Shown piece by piece: positions 1 through 7,396 of a DNA stretch of 44,500 nucleotides. The stretch spans positions 155,387 through 199,886 of the forward strand of contig PKUK01000003.1 in assembly GCA_002869535.1 (NCBI GenBank). Reading direction: 5' to 3'. Source of the DNA: Arcobacter sp. Lineage in GTDB: Bacteria; Campylobacterota; Campylobacteria; Campylobacterales; Arcobacteraceae. The notes beneath the pieces are model-generated. The model was given only the letters and a program-made list of their open reading frames with translations, did not search any database and was not told the origin of the DNA. The translations under genes were made by a program, and so were the position numbers. The stretch's first letter is position 1. Each line of letters opens with the position of its first letter.

Positions 1-326
1 ACTAATCTATCCATCAAAGAAGTTGGTTTTGCTTCATTTTTTACATTATTTTCTTTTGCACTTTTATCTTCTTTTGTATCTTCTACTTCTTTTTTTACAT
101 CTTTTGTTTTTATATCTTCTTTATTTAAATCTTTTGCTTTTATATCTTTTGTTTTTGCTTCTTCAAAATTTTCTTTCTTTGAATCACCAATATCATCTTT
201 TGCTTTAGATAACATCTTGTCAAAAAGGGATTCTCCCTCTTTTTTAGGACTATTTTGTGATATTTTAGAATTGTTTGAAACTTCTTTTGTTTTAGAGGGA
301 ACTAAGATTTCTAATTCATTACTCAT
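1..326 (-). CDS. fliK: Flagellar hook-length control protein FliK-like, N-terminal part (runs off the window)
   Basis: The frame is open from ATG at 326 to the window edge, giving about 108 residues; the C-terminal part is missing. The protein is hydrophilic and lysine/aspartate/glutamate rich, with short degenerate K-x-K-D-[IV]-K repeats around residues 65-90. This looks like the disordered N-terminal ruler region of FliK proteins. FliK measures hook length and switches the export gate from hook to filament substrates. The gene follows flgC by 22 bases with an AAGGAT ribosome site, as the last visible gene of the flagellar run. The FliK name rests on context and composition only, because the conserved C-terminal domain is outside the window. 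Confidence 0.55.
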   Translation of the reverse strand, partial: MSNELEILVPSKTKEVSNNSKISQNSPKKEGESLFDKMLSKAKDDIGDSKKENFEEAKTKDIKAKDLNKEDIKTKDVKKEVEDTKEDKSAKENNVKNEAKPTSLMDRL

Positions 327-348
327 ACTCTATCCTTATTCAGATGTT

Positions 349-810
349 CTATCTAGCAATTATGTCTAAGGTTTTTGTATCCATTGTCTTATGAGTTGTA
401 AAGGCTGATACATTCGCCTCATAAGATCTCATCGCTTCAATTAAATCAACCATTTCAATTACAGGGTTAATATTAGGATATGCAACATAACCATCTTCAT
501 TTGCATCGGGATGATCTGGTTCAAATTTCATTACAGGTTCTTCTTTAGACTCTACAATTTGTTTAATACCAACTCCACTTAAGTTTTTATTTGGAAAGCT
601 TGTCTCTTTTTCTTGGCTAGGACTTGCCGTTAATCTTTCTTTTTCGCTTAAAAGCATCTCTTCAAAAACAACATTTTGTTTTTTATAAGGTCCACCATCA
701 GTGGAATGAGTAGTTTGAGCATTAGCAATATTTGCACTTACAACATTTATTCTTGTTCTTTGTGCACTCGTTCCTGAAGTTGCAATATTGTATCCATCAA
801 AAAAACCCAT
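349..810 (-). CDS. flgC: Flagellar basal-body rod protein FlgC
   Basis: FlgC is a proximal rod subunit, exported by the flagellar type III apparatus and assembled above the MS ring. The 153-residue protein has the rod/hook N-terminal signature (SANIANAQTT, near residue 25) and a C-terminal heptad helix ending DTKTLDIIAR, with the MVDLIEAMRSYEANVSA segment typical of rod proteins. Length is normal for FlgC (about 140-165). It lies 14 bases downstream of fliE. The stop is TAG, followed two codons later by TGA. Confidence 0.95.
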   Translation of the reverse strand: MGFFDGYNIATSGTSAQRTRINVVSANIANAQTTHSTDGGPYKKQNVVFEEMLLSEKERLTASPSQEKETSFPNKNLSGVGIKQIVESKEEPVMKFEPDHPDANEDGYVAYPNINPVIEMVDLIEAMRSYEANVSAFTTHKTMDTKTLDIIAR

Positions 811-824
811 CTTATCTCCTTATA

Positions 825-1130
825 TTAAACTTGCATTGCCATAATTTGTTTATATGCACCCATTGCTTTATTTTTAACTTCTAATGCAAGTTTCAAACTT
901 AATTCTGCTTCTTCTATTTTCTGTACAGCTTCTTGTAAGTTTTCAACTTTTCCTGTTGCAATATTTTCCATTGCTTTATATCCATCAACTTGCGTCTCAT
1001 TTACTTCATTTATTGCATTGTTTAACATTGAAGCAAAAGATTCTCCTGCATTGTCATTTTTGTTATCAACCTTTTGAACATTATTTTGGTTTAAAACATT
1101 AGAAATGCCATTAACTCCTGAAATATCCAT
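825..1130 (-). CDS. fliE: Flagellar hook-basal body complex protein FliE
   Basis: FliE is the small adaptor that joins the MS ring to the proximal rod. The 101-residue protein has the family pattern: a variable N-terminus, then SFASMLNNAINEVNETQ (about residues 31-47) and a C-terminal helical part with AELSLKLALEVKNKAMGAYKQIMAMQV. The TAA stop sits directly before the ribosome site of flgC, the usual fliE-flgC pair. This gene shows that TAA is read as a terminator in this genome, which matters for the interrupted genes elsewhere. Confidence 0.95.
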   Translation of the reverse strand: MDISGVNGISNVLNQNNVQKVDNKNDNAGESFASMLNNAINEVNETQVDGYKAMENIATGKVENLQEAVQKIEEAELSLKLALEVKNKAMGAYKQIMAMQV

Positions 1131-1141
1131 AAAACACCCCT

Positions 1142-1468
1142 CTAGCTAGCTGTATTGCTATTTTTATTATTTGAGTCACTTGTCGTTAACTCACTTATAA
1201 GTTCATCTATTTTTTGAGTATGATATTTAAAATCTAACTCAGCTTTTTTATTATCAAGACTAAATAACAGTATTAGTAATGATAACATCACATTAGACAT
1301 TGTTTTTAAAAAAATTGTTGTAAAAATAATGCCTAACACCATTTCCATAGGTGTAAATAGATGAACATTAAATAGAAAAAATAAAGATGTACCAAAGAAA
1401 CCTATAGCTACGTAAAATCTAAAAATTCCACTAGCTATAACTGTTTTTGAAAATCTTTCTATTATCAC
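1142..1468 (-). CDS. Small membrane protein of the flagellar operon, function unknown
   Basis: A 108-residue protein starting at GTG. It has two or three hydrophobic segments (about residues 10-33 and 40-72) and a hydrophilic Ser/Asn-rich C-terminal tail of about 35 residues, probably cytoplasmic. I do not recognise a family. It sits between flhG and fliE, 13 bases after flhG and 11 before fliE, so it is probably cotranscribed and may be a lineage-specific motor or export accessory protein. That role is inferred from position only. Confidence 0.7.
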   Translation of the reverse strand: MIIERFSKTVIASGIFRFYVAIGFFGTSLFFLFNVHLFTPMEMVLGIIFTTIFLKTMSNVMLSLLILLFSLDNKKAELDFKYHTQKIDELISELTTSDSNNKNSNTAS

Positions 1469-1481
1469 TTTTTATCCAAAT

Positions 1482-2306
1482 CTATTTATTTAAAATTTTC
1501 AGCAGTGAACTAACTATAAACTCCAACTCTTCTGTAACGGCTTGACTTTCAAACTCATTTACAAATAATTTTCTCAATCTTCCAGTTGTCGAAATATTCT
1601 TAGAACTGCTTACGTTACCCATATATTCTATCATAAAATTAGAATTTAGCCTATTTTTAAGTGCAAGATTTTGTAAGGAATTTGTTATAGACTCGCCAAT
1701 TTTGTAGTTTTTTGTATGATTAAAACACAACATAAGCGAACTTTTATCTTTGGAGAGCATTTTTACCAAAGCATAAACATCTGTTAATGCACTAGGATCT
1801 GTAGTTGTTAAAGCCAAAATATTTGAAGAAATAGATAAAAACTCTTTTACATAATCATTTAAGCCTGCTCCTGTATCAACTAATACAATATCAAACTCTT
1901 CGATATCAATTATGTCCTGAACTATTCTTGCTATTACTAAACTGTTAGAATGATTAGAGTATTGATAAACACTCTTCCCTGCTATTAAGGTAATATTTGG
2001 ATATTGTGTTTGAATAAAAACATCTTCAAGATTTGATTTGCCATCAATATAATCAAATAGTGTAAGATTTGGTTTTATGTCAAAAAGAACTTGCATATTT
2101 GCTAAGCCTATATCTGCATCTATTACTCCTACTTTTAATCCTTTTTTTGCCAATAAGTAGGCAATATTTGCAGTAAAAGTAGACTTACCAACTCCTCCTT
2201 TACCTGAGGTTATGGTTAAAAGTTTAGTTTTTGAAGGAGTAGCTCTATACTTTCTTTTTGTTAAGTTAATTAACATATTTGCTTGTGTTGAAATTGTATT
2301 AATCAA
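1482..2306 (-). CDS. flhG: Flagellar number regulator FlhG (FleN/YlxH, MinD-like ATPase)
   Basis: FlhG is a ParA/MinD-family ATPase that limits flagellar number and works with FlhF at the cell pole. A deviant Walker A (SGKGGVGKST) lies about 50 residues in, followed by VIDADIGLANMQ (A') and a Walker B-like DIVLVDTGAGL. The frame is open up to TTG at 2345, inside flhF. I prefer TTG at 2306 because GGTAGGG (2313-2320) lies six bases upstream and the resulting N-terminus (MINTISTQANML) looks like a short leader before the ATPase core. That gives 274 residues; the longer choice gives 287. The gene follows flhF directly. Confidence 0.9.
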   Translation of the reverse strand: MINTISTQANMLINLTKRKYRATPSKTKLLTITSGKGGVGKSTFTANIAYLLAKKGLKVGVIDADIGLANMQVLFDIKPNLTLFDYIDGKSNLEDVFIQTQYPNITLIAGKSVYQYSNHSNSLVIARIVQDIIDIEEFDIVLVDTGAGLNDYVKEFLSISSNILALTTTDPSALTDVYALVKMLSKDKSSLMLCFNHTKNYKIGESITNSLQNLALKNRLNSNFMIEYMGNVSSSKNISTTGRLRKLFVNEFESQAVTEELEFIVSSLLKILNK

Positions 2307-2312
2307 ATCATT

Positions 2313-2320
2313 CCCTACCT
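2313..2320 (-). promoter_or_regulatory. Ribosome binding site favouring the internal TTG start of flhG
   Basis: On the minus strand this reads AGGTAGGG, six bases before TTG at 2306 and overlapping the flhF stop codon (TAG at 2315-2317). It supports termination-coupled initiation of flhG at 2306 rather than at TTG 2345, which has no comparable site. Confidence 0.5.
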
Positions 2321-3475
2321 TGGGCAGCTGTGTTGCATAAAACAATTAATCAAAAAGGATGAATCAGAAACAACCAAGTCATCAGGAACATTTTGTCCAA
2401 TAGAGATGTATGTTATTGATTTTTTTGTTTTATGTGCAAAGGAAATCAAGTTACCAAAACTTTTTGTTTCATCAAGTTTTGTAAAAGTTAAATAATCAAT
2501 ATTTAGTCTTGAATAATTTGTATAAATATCCATCAAATCACTTTGTTTTACATTTGCTGGAAGTACTAGAATTTTCTCAATTGGTAGCTCGTCAACCTTT
2601 TTTTGGAACTCATTTATAATTTCTATTTTATCAACATCGTATTGACTAGAGCCTGCTGTATCTATGAAGATGTAATTACAATCTTTTAGTCTTAATAGTG
2701 ATTCAACTAAATCTTCAGGTTTTTTCACTACCTCTAAAGGCAACCTCATAATACTTGTATATGCTTGTAACTGCTCAATTGCACCAACTCTAAAAGAATC
2801 CAAAGTTACAATACCAACTTTATAATTCTCTCCTAATTTGTATGCATAACGAGCTGCTAATTTTGCAATTGTAGTTGTTTTTCCAACACCAGTTGGTCCT
2901 ACCATCATCATAATTTTTCGCTGATGTTTTCTAAGTGGTACTTCATTTTTAATTGGAATTATTCTTCTTAGTATTAATTTAAAAAAATCATTTATTTTTT
3001 GTGGATTTGATTTCATTCCAACAGGCAGTTGTTTTATAGTCTTTTTCATAATTGTATATGTCATCTCTTGGTCAAATTCATTTGATTCAAAAAGATTATA
3101 TATATCTACAAACTCTGGAGGAATAGTTAAATCATATAGCTGTGATTTTGGATCCCAAATTGACTTTTTAACTTGTTCGATTGCATCTTGCATTTTAAGA
3201 ATTTCTTCTTTAAAATCATAAACTTTTGCGCTAAAGTCACTATCTTTTAAACTATTATTATTTGTAGTTATTTTTTTTGTGAAATCTTGCCTATTTTTTG
3301 TTTGTACAAAATCTTGTTCTTCTTCTAATGCAACTACAACTTCATACATATCTTTCTTACTTTTAGGATCAGAAATCTTCTTTGTTGATATTACAATTGC
3401 ATCTTCTCCACACTCTTCTTGTGCCTTCCTTAAAGCTTTTGTTGGTGTTTCTCCTAAAAAAGATAACATATTCAT
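2315..3475 (-). CDS. flhF: Flagellar biosynthesis regulator FlhF (SRP-type GTPase)
   Basis: FlhF is the third SRP-family GTPase; it recruits early flagellar components to the pole and in Campylobacterota is needed for flagellar gene expression. The 386-residue protein has the FlhF N-terminal B domain (SFLGETPTKALRKAQEECG), an N domain, and a G domain with P-loop GPTGVGKTT (193-201), TLDSFRVGAIEQL (about 224), IDTAGSS (about 271) and TKLDETKSFG (about 332). The start overlaps the preceding stop by four bases (ATGA), showing tight coupling. It is slightly short for the family because the linker between B and N domains is short. Confidence 0.95.
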   Translation of the reverse strand: MNMLSFLGETPTKALRKAQEECGEDAIVISTKKISDPKSKKDMYEVVVALEEEQDFVQTKNRQDFTKKITTNNNSLKDSDFSAKVYDFKEEILKMQDAIEQVKKSIWDPKSQLYDLTIPPEFVDIYNLFESNEFDQEMTYTIMKKTIKQLPVGMKSNPQKINDFFKLILRRIIPIKNEVPLRKHQRKIMMMVGPTGVGKTTTIAKLAARYAYKLGENYKVGIVTLDSFRVGAIEQLQAYTSIMRLPLEVVKKPEDLVESLLRLKDCNYIFIDTAGSSQYDVDKIEIINEFQKKVDELPIEKILVLPANVKQSDLMDIYTNYSRLNIDYLTFTKLDETKSFGNLISFAHKTKKSITYISIGQNVPDDLVVSDSSFLINCFMQHSCPR

Positions 3476-3873
3476 CTAGCTCTTCCATCTTTGTAAATTT
3501 TTTCAATCTTTCCATTATCTCTTTTTATCTTTATATAATCATCGTTTTCATATAAAATTTTTCCATTTGTTTCAATTTCAATTGACCCAAAACTAAATAT
3601 TACTTTATTATTATTCTCTTTTTTTAAATCATCATGGCATATGATTTTTTCTTTTTGTAAATACTTTTTTGTAAAATATTTCTCTTTTTTTAATTCTGCA
3701 ATTGTAATAGGTTTACAATCTTTTGGTATATTATCTAGTTGTAAAATAGCGACATTTGAAGGACTTAAGGCAATATTATACGGAATATCAATTTTAGCAA
3801 TAATTACTTCAGTTGAAAAAAGTTTTAAAACAGAAATTATTGTTAAATAAAAAAAACTAAATCTTAATTTCAA
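3472..3873 (-). CDS. Short FlgA/SAF-like secreted protein, putative
   Basis: A 133-residue protein with an N-terminal hydrophobic stretch like a signal peptide (residues 4-20). Two segments resemble the C-terminal half of FlgA, the periplasmic P-ring chaperone: a SAF-like YFTKKYLQKEKIICHDDL (about 66-83), and a beta-rich IEIETNGKILYENDDYIKIK followed by GKIEKIYKDG near the C-terminus. It is much shorter than typical FlgA (over 200). The start is TTG, chosen because GGAGGGAA lies five bases upstream. It overlaps the flgN-like gene by 17 bases and flhF by four. The FlgA link is inference from pattern and position. Confidence 0.5.
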   Translation of the reverse strand: MKLRFSFFYLTIISVLKLFSTEVIIAKIDIPYNIALSPSNVAILQLDNIPKDCKPITIAELKKEKYFTKKYLQKEKIICHDDLKKENNNKVIFSFGSIEIETNGKILYENDDYIKIKRDNGKIEKIYKDGRAR

Positions 3874-4234
3874 CTATATTCCCTCCACTCTCAGTTGTTA
3901 ATTCATCAACAATATCCTTATACATTTGTTGAATAGGAAGTACTATAGAGGCTAGTTTTGCATTTAATACATGTAGTTCTGTTAACTCTTTTTCCAAATT
4001 ATCAACATCATTTCGATATATATTTATATCTACTCCCTCTTGCATCTTTTTAACTAACTCTTCATTTAAATTTTGTCTTAACTCAATTATTTGATTCATA
4101 TAATCTTGTTTATCATCGTTTCTATCTAACAACTTTTCATGCCTAGCTGCTTTTATATCTTCAATGTCACTATTAATTAAATCTTTCATTTTTAAAACTA
4201 AAGAACCCATTTCATCTGTAATGTTTTTAATCAT
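3857..4234 (-). CDS. FlgN-like flagellar export chaperone, putative
   Basis: A 125-residue, almost wholly helical, acidic protein. Its long heptad pattern around residues 8-100 (IKAARHEKLLDRNDDKQDYM in the middle) matches the layout of FlgN, the cytosolic chaperone of the hook-filament junction proteins FlgK and FlgL. It lies directly downstream of flgJ (22 bases), and flgJ/flgN adjacency is common in flagellar operons. No invariant residue proves the family, so another helical chaperone is possible. Confidence 0.55.
   Translation of the reverse strand: MIKNITDEMGSLVLKMKDLINSDIEDIKAARHEKLLDRNDDKQDYMNQIIELRQNLNEELVKKMQEGVDINIYRNDVDNLEKELTELHVLNAKLASIVLPIQQMYKDIVDELTTESGGNIVEIKI
3879..3886 (-). 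promoter_or_regulatory. Strong ribosome binding site for the TTG start of the FlgA-like gene
   Basis: The minus strand reads GGAGGGAA, then TATAG, then TTG at 3873. It lies inside the 3' end of the preceding flgN-like gene and fixes the start of the FlgA-like protein at a TTG. Confidence 0.6.
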
Positions 4235-4256
4235 GTTATTACCTAATCTAAACTAT

Positions 4257-4544
4257 TTATTTTTTACTTAAAAACTCATATAACAAATTACTAATACCCA
4301 TTCCACCTGCAGCACTATTTGATACAGCATCTGTGTACATACTTTTTATAATATCAGAACCTGTTCCCTCACCTGCTATATTTGTAGACTTTAAGGAAGT
4401 ATCCATTATCTGTTTTAAGAAGAAGGCCTCAAAATTATCACATACATCTCTTAACTTATTATCTTCTAAGTTCTTTGTATTAACATTTTCGAATTTTTTT
4501 TGGTTTAATGTTGATATATCAACATTGTTTGTTAAATCTATCAT
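4257..4544 (-). CDS. flgJ: Rod-binding protein FlgJ (N-terminal type, no muramidase domain)
   Basis: FlgJ caps the growing rod. The 95-residue protein contains the rod-binding core: CDNFEAFFLKQIMDTSLKS (about 35-53), then SDIIKSMYTDAVSNSAAGGMGISNLLYEFL at the C-terminus. No peptidoglycan hydrolase domain is attached, as is usual for Campylobacterota, where a separate enzyme opens the wall. The ATG overlaps the motB stop by four bases. Confidence 0.85.
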   Translation of the reverse strand: MIDLTNNVDISTLNQKKFENVNTKNLEDNKLRDVCDNFEAFFLKQIMDTSLKSTNIAGEGTGSDIIKSMYTDAVSNSAAGGMGISNLLYEFLSKK

Positions 4545-5311
4545 TGTTCCAACCTATCAAAGAAGTTTTCTTTTTCTAATATATTTTTTTGTTCAGTTGA
4601 AGATACGAATCGTAACTCAACTCTTCTATTTTCTGCTGCATTCTCGCTTTTTGGTCTGTATGAGCTATAGGCAGAAACTTTTAATTGGGCAGGGTCTATT
4701 CTATTTTTTATTAACTCTTTTACAACAGAAATAGACCTTAAAGCTGAAATATCCCAACCATCTCTTGGTATTGTATCATTTGTAAAATTACTTCTATCTG
4801 TATGCCCAATTATCTCTATATCAAAAGTTTGAGGCATTGTTCTTATAACCCTTGCTATTTTAGATATAAATCTCTTAGCTGATTTATTCTCTAAAGTATA
4901 CTCTCCCTCTCCAAACATTAAAGAAGATGGAATATCTAAAGTAAATTCATTATTCCCTTCCGTAATTTGAACTTGTTCTGTCATTGTTGAAGTTTGTTCA
5001 TTTATTTCTTCTGCAATTTGTGTCATTTCCTCAACTGCTGATTGAGTATCTTGAGCATTTTAATCAGCATCATTACTAGCTTCTTTTGAAGTATTTGTTG
5101 ATTCATCTCTTTTTACAGTATCTTGTGTTTGATCTAAAAAGCCCATTGCTTTTCTCATAATCTCAAAATACTCTTCAACCTTTTTTTTATCCATAACTGC
5201 CATAGATAATAAAAGAATAAAAAAGGTAAGTAATAGTGACATCAAATCACCAAATTGAACTAACCAACCTGGTAAACATTTAGGACAGTCAGGACACTTT
5301 TTATCAGCCAT
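4541..5311 (-). pseudogene. motB: Stator protein MotB, interrupted by an in-frame TAA at codon 84
   Basis: MotB anchors the MotA/MotB stator to peptidoglycan. The first part (5311-5063) has a Cys cluster (CPDCPKC, residues 6-12), the membrane helix with the ion-binding Asp (FGDLMSLLLTFF, D22) and the plug/linker. A TAA at 5060-5062 stops it after 83 residues. The same frame then stays open for 172 more residues and encodes the OmpA-like peptidoglycan-binding domain (IEIIGHTDRSNFTND, then WDISALRSISVVKEL). Reading through would give 256 residues, a normal MotB. One base change in GAA, CAA, AAA or TCA would produce the stop. Translation could restart at ATG 5026, but that piece has no membrane anchor or signal peptide. 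The product should not work unless the stop is suppressed or is a sequence error. Confidence 0.85.
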
Positions 5312-5323
5312 TATTGTACTTTA

Positions 5324-6079
5324 TCATTGAGGTGCTTCAACTAACATTGCATTTAGTTTCATTTTAATATTACCAATTGATTCTTCTGCTGAAATCATTG
5401 CAGTACCTGTTATAATAACTTCACATGCAGTCACTTCAGTTTTATGTTTTTGGTCAAGTTTTGATTCTACTACTCCAGCCAATAATGTACCAGTTAAAGC
5501 CCCATACATTGTTGTAAGTAATGCAACTGCCATTGCTGGACCAACTGCTGCTGGGTCTGAAAGATTTGCAAGCATTGCAACAAGCCCAACAAGTGTTCCA
5601 ATCATCCCCATTGAACCCGCTGTTCCACCCATATTTGAAAAAACACCAATAAGTGAAGTGTGTCGTTTATCCATATGCTCTAGTTTTAATTCTAATAAAG
5701 GAATCAAAACATCTGGCTTTGTTCCATCTACTAAAAGTTGAAAGGCTTCTTTAAAAAAAGCATTTGGTTCTGTCAATACTTTTTGTTCAATTTGCATTAC
5801 ACCATGTTTTTTTACTTCAGTTGCATAAAAAATAATTTTTTCAATTAGCTCAGGTAATGGTTCTGTTTGAGATTCATTTAAAGCAATTTTAAATCCATCA
5901 CCAATTCTTTTCAATTCACTAGGTTGAAATTGTCCTGCAGTTACAGCAATAGTTCCTCCAAATACAATAACAATAGATGGAATATCAATATAAGGTCCAA
6001 AACCAACTCCACCTAACATAATAGCAAGAGCAACTAATGCCCAACCACCAATCAAGCCGCCAAGAGTACTTTTATCCAT
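5324..6079 (-). CDS. motA: Flagellar motor stator protein MotA
   Basis: MotA forms the ring of the ion-driven stator. The 251-residue protein has four hydrophobic segments (about 5-25, 30-48, 150-172, 180-205) and the MotA/TolQ/ExbB pattern MGMIGTLVGLVAML followed by AVGPAMAVALLTTMYGALTGT with its conserved proline. The charged cytoplasmic loop between helices 2 and 3 carries the FliG-contacting residues. It lies 12 bases before motB and three after fliY, in one operon. The gene itself is intact although its partner motB is not. Confidence 0.95.
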   Translation of the reverse strand: MDKSTLGGLIGGWALVALAIMLGGVGFGPYIDIPSIVIVFGGTIAVTAGQFQPSELKRIGDGFKIALNESQTEPLPELIEKIIFYATEVKKHGVMQIEQKVLTEPNAFFKEAFQLLVDGTKPDVLIPLLELKLEHMDKRHTSLIGVFSNMGGTAGSMGMIGTLVGLVAMLANLSDPAAVGPAMAVALLTTMYGALTGTLLAGVVESKLDQKHKTEVTACEVIITGTAMISAEESIGNIKMKLNAMLVEAPQ

Positions 6080-6082
6080 TTT

Positions 6083-6982
6083 TTATCCTAATCCTATTTG
6101 ACTTAGTCTTGATGAATCGTTCCCGATGTTTTTAATTTTTAACCCAAATTTACCTTCAACAATTACAGCTTCACCTTCACCAATTTTAATTCCATTTACC
6201 AAAATATCTAAAGGTTCATTTACCATTTGTTCTAACTCTATTATTTCTCCAATATCCCATTTTAAGATATCTTTTAATAAAAAGAGTTTTGTTCCAAGTC
6301 TTACACTAAGTTTTAGTTTTATATCAAAGAGAAGTTTTAGGTTTTTTGAAGATTCTTCAGATAATAATGAATCAATCCCACTTACAGAGGGTAGAGATGA
6401 CATATTTGCTCCTGCATTTTGAGTATCATTTGTATTATTAGAAGTGATACTTTCTATAACTTCATTTCCAGTTATACCTGATAAAAACGGAAGTATAATA
6501 TCATCAAAACCAATAATTACTTCTGATATTTTATTATCAAGACTTAATTTAAAAGAATAGATATTATCACTATTTTCTTTTTCACTGCACTCAACAATTT
6601 TAGAACCTAAAACTTGATGTTTTAAGCCAGAGATATCAGGAAAGCCCTGTGCATTTACAGAAGTAGATATACTACCACAAATATTTGAGACAATTTCATT
6701 TACTGCGTCTGTTATTTCATCATCAATATGCTCTTTTAAATCACCTGTTCCACCAAGCATTAGATATTCAAATCTTGCAGCACTTGATGTTGGAATAAAA
6801 AAATTAAAATTTGATGCCATGTCTTTGAATTCAAACTTCACATCAATTTGTACACATTGTGAAGAATCAACTTTTGAAAAATCTGCTTTTTCAACACTTT
6901 CACATTTTGTTGATTGTGAAAGTAATTGCTCTAAAGTATTTGATAATTCGTCTTTTATAATATTTGATATATCTGATGCCAA
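6083..6982 (-). CDS. fliY: Flagellar motor switch protein FliY/FliN-type
   Basis: A C-ring protein. Its last 85 residues form a SpoA (FliN C-terminal) domain: LFDIKLKLSVRLGTKLFLLK, then LELEQMVNEPLDILVNG-like and VIVEGKFGLKIKNIG. The first 200 residues look like a CheC-like fold (DEITDAVNEIVSNICGSIS), as in FliY of Campylobacterota and Gram-positive bacteria, where it can bind or dephosphorylate CheY-P. The start is TTG at 6982 with AAGG upstream. No FliM gene is in the window; a separate FliN is at 14203. The FliY name fits the 299-residue two-part build better than plain FliN. Confidence 0.85.
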   Translation of the reverse strand: MASDISNIIKDELSNTLEQLLSQSTKCESVEKADFSKVDSSQCVQIDVKFEFKDMASNFNFFIPTSSAARFEYLMLGGTGDLKEHIDDEITDAVNEIVSNICGSISTSVNAQGFPDISGLKHQVLGSKIVECSEKENSDNIYSFKLSLDNKISEVIIGFDDIILPFLSGITGNEVIESITSNNTNDTQNAGANMSSLPSVSGIDSLLSEESSKNLKLLFDIKLKLSVRLGTKLFLLKDILKWDIGEIIELEQMVNEPLDILVNGIKIGEGEAVIVEGKFGLKIKNIGNDSSRLSQIGLG

Positions 6983-6995
6983 AACTAAACCTTAA

Positions 6996-7313
6996 TTAAT
7001 TTTTATTATTTAAATCTTCTACTATCTCATTTAAATGAGCTTTTACTTTCATCATATCTTCTGTTGGATATTTAAATTCGGCATCCCCTCTTGTAACTTT
7101 TACAAAAAAGTCTTTACTATCTTTGTTGTAACCAAACTTTACATTATCTAGTACAACCTCATTTACTAGATCTGTGTGCTCATTTGTTTTTACATTTTTA
7201 TACTTTTCATCAGGTACGATTCTATCTTTTTCATCTACTTCTTGTACCTTTTGAATCTTTATTTCGTGATTCACTTTTGATGCGTCGATTTCAGGCATTC
7301 TACCAATTTCCAT
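6996..7313 (-). CDS. FlaG-family protein
   Basis: The 105-residue protein ends with a FlaG-like block: VKFGYNKDSKDFFVKVTRGD followed by FKYPTEDMMKVKAHLNEIV, comparable with the FlaG pattern of one beta hairpin, an I-P-P-E-x-M-like turn and a helix. FlaG proteins influence filament length and assembly. AAAGGAGA lies before the ATG and a TATAAT about 35 bases upstream, so this gene probably heads the fliY-motA-motB run. Confidence 0.6.
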   Translation of the reverse strand: MEIGRMPEIDASKVNHEIKIQKVQEVDEKDRIVPDEKYKNVKTNEHTDLVNEVVLDNVKFGYNKDSKDFFVKVTRGDAEFKYPTEDMMKVKAHLNEIVEDLNNKN

Positions 7314-7344
7314 AGTTTCTCCTTTATCAATATTATTTTAAATT

Positions 7345-7350
7345 ATTATA
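7345..7350 (-). promoter_or_regulatory. Putative -10 box for the flaG-fliY-motAB operon
   Basis: A perfect TATAAT on the minus strand, 32 bases before the flaG ATG, in the 83-base gap between the TPR gene and flaG. No clear -35 is seen, as is normal for sigma70 promoters in Campylobacterota. Confidence 0.45.
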
Positions 7351-7396
7351 TCTAAAAAAATTTAAATTAAGAAATTTTGATTTATATTAATAAAAA

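Noticed and set aside
23-208. Plus-strand Leu/Phe-rich frame at the window start
   Set aside because: It is the reverse reading of the Lys/Asp-rich fliK-like gene; no start signals.
2315-2345. Frameshift between flhF and flhG
   Set aside because: The overlap comes from a long TTG-started frame; an internal TTG at 2306 with a ribosome site explains both proteins at normal length.
4541-5311. motB as two natural genes
   Set aside because: The downstream piece has no signal or membrane anchor, and the 11 codons between TAA and its ATG continue the MotB linker in the same frame, which fits one broken gene better.
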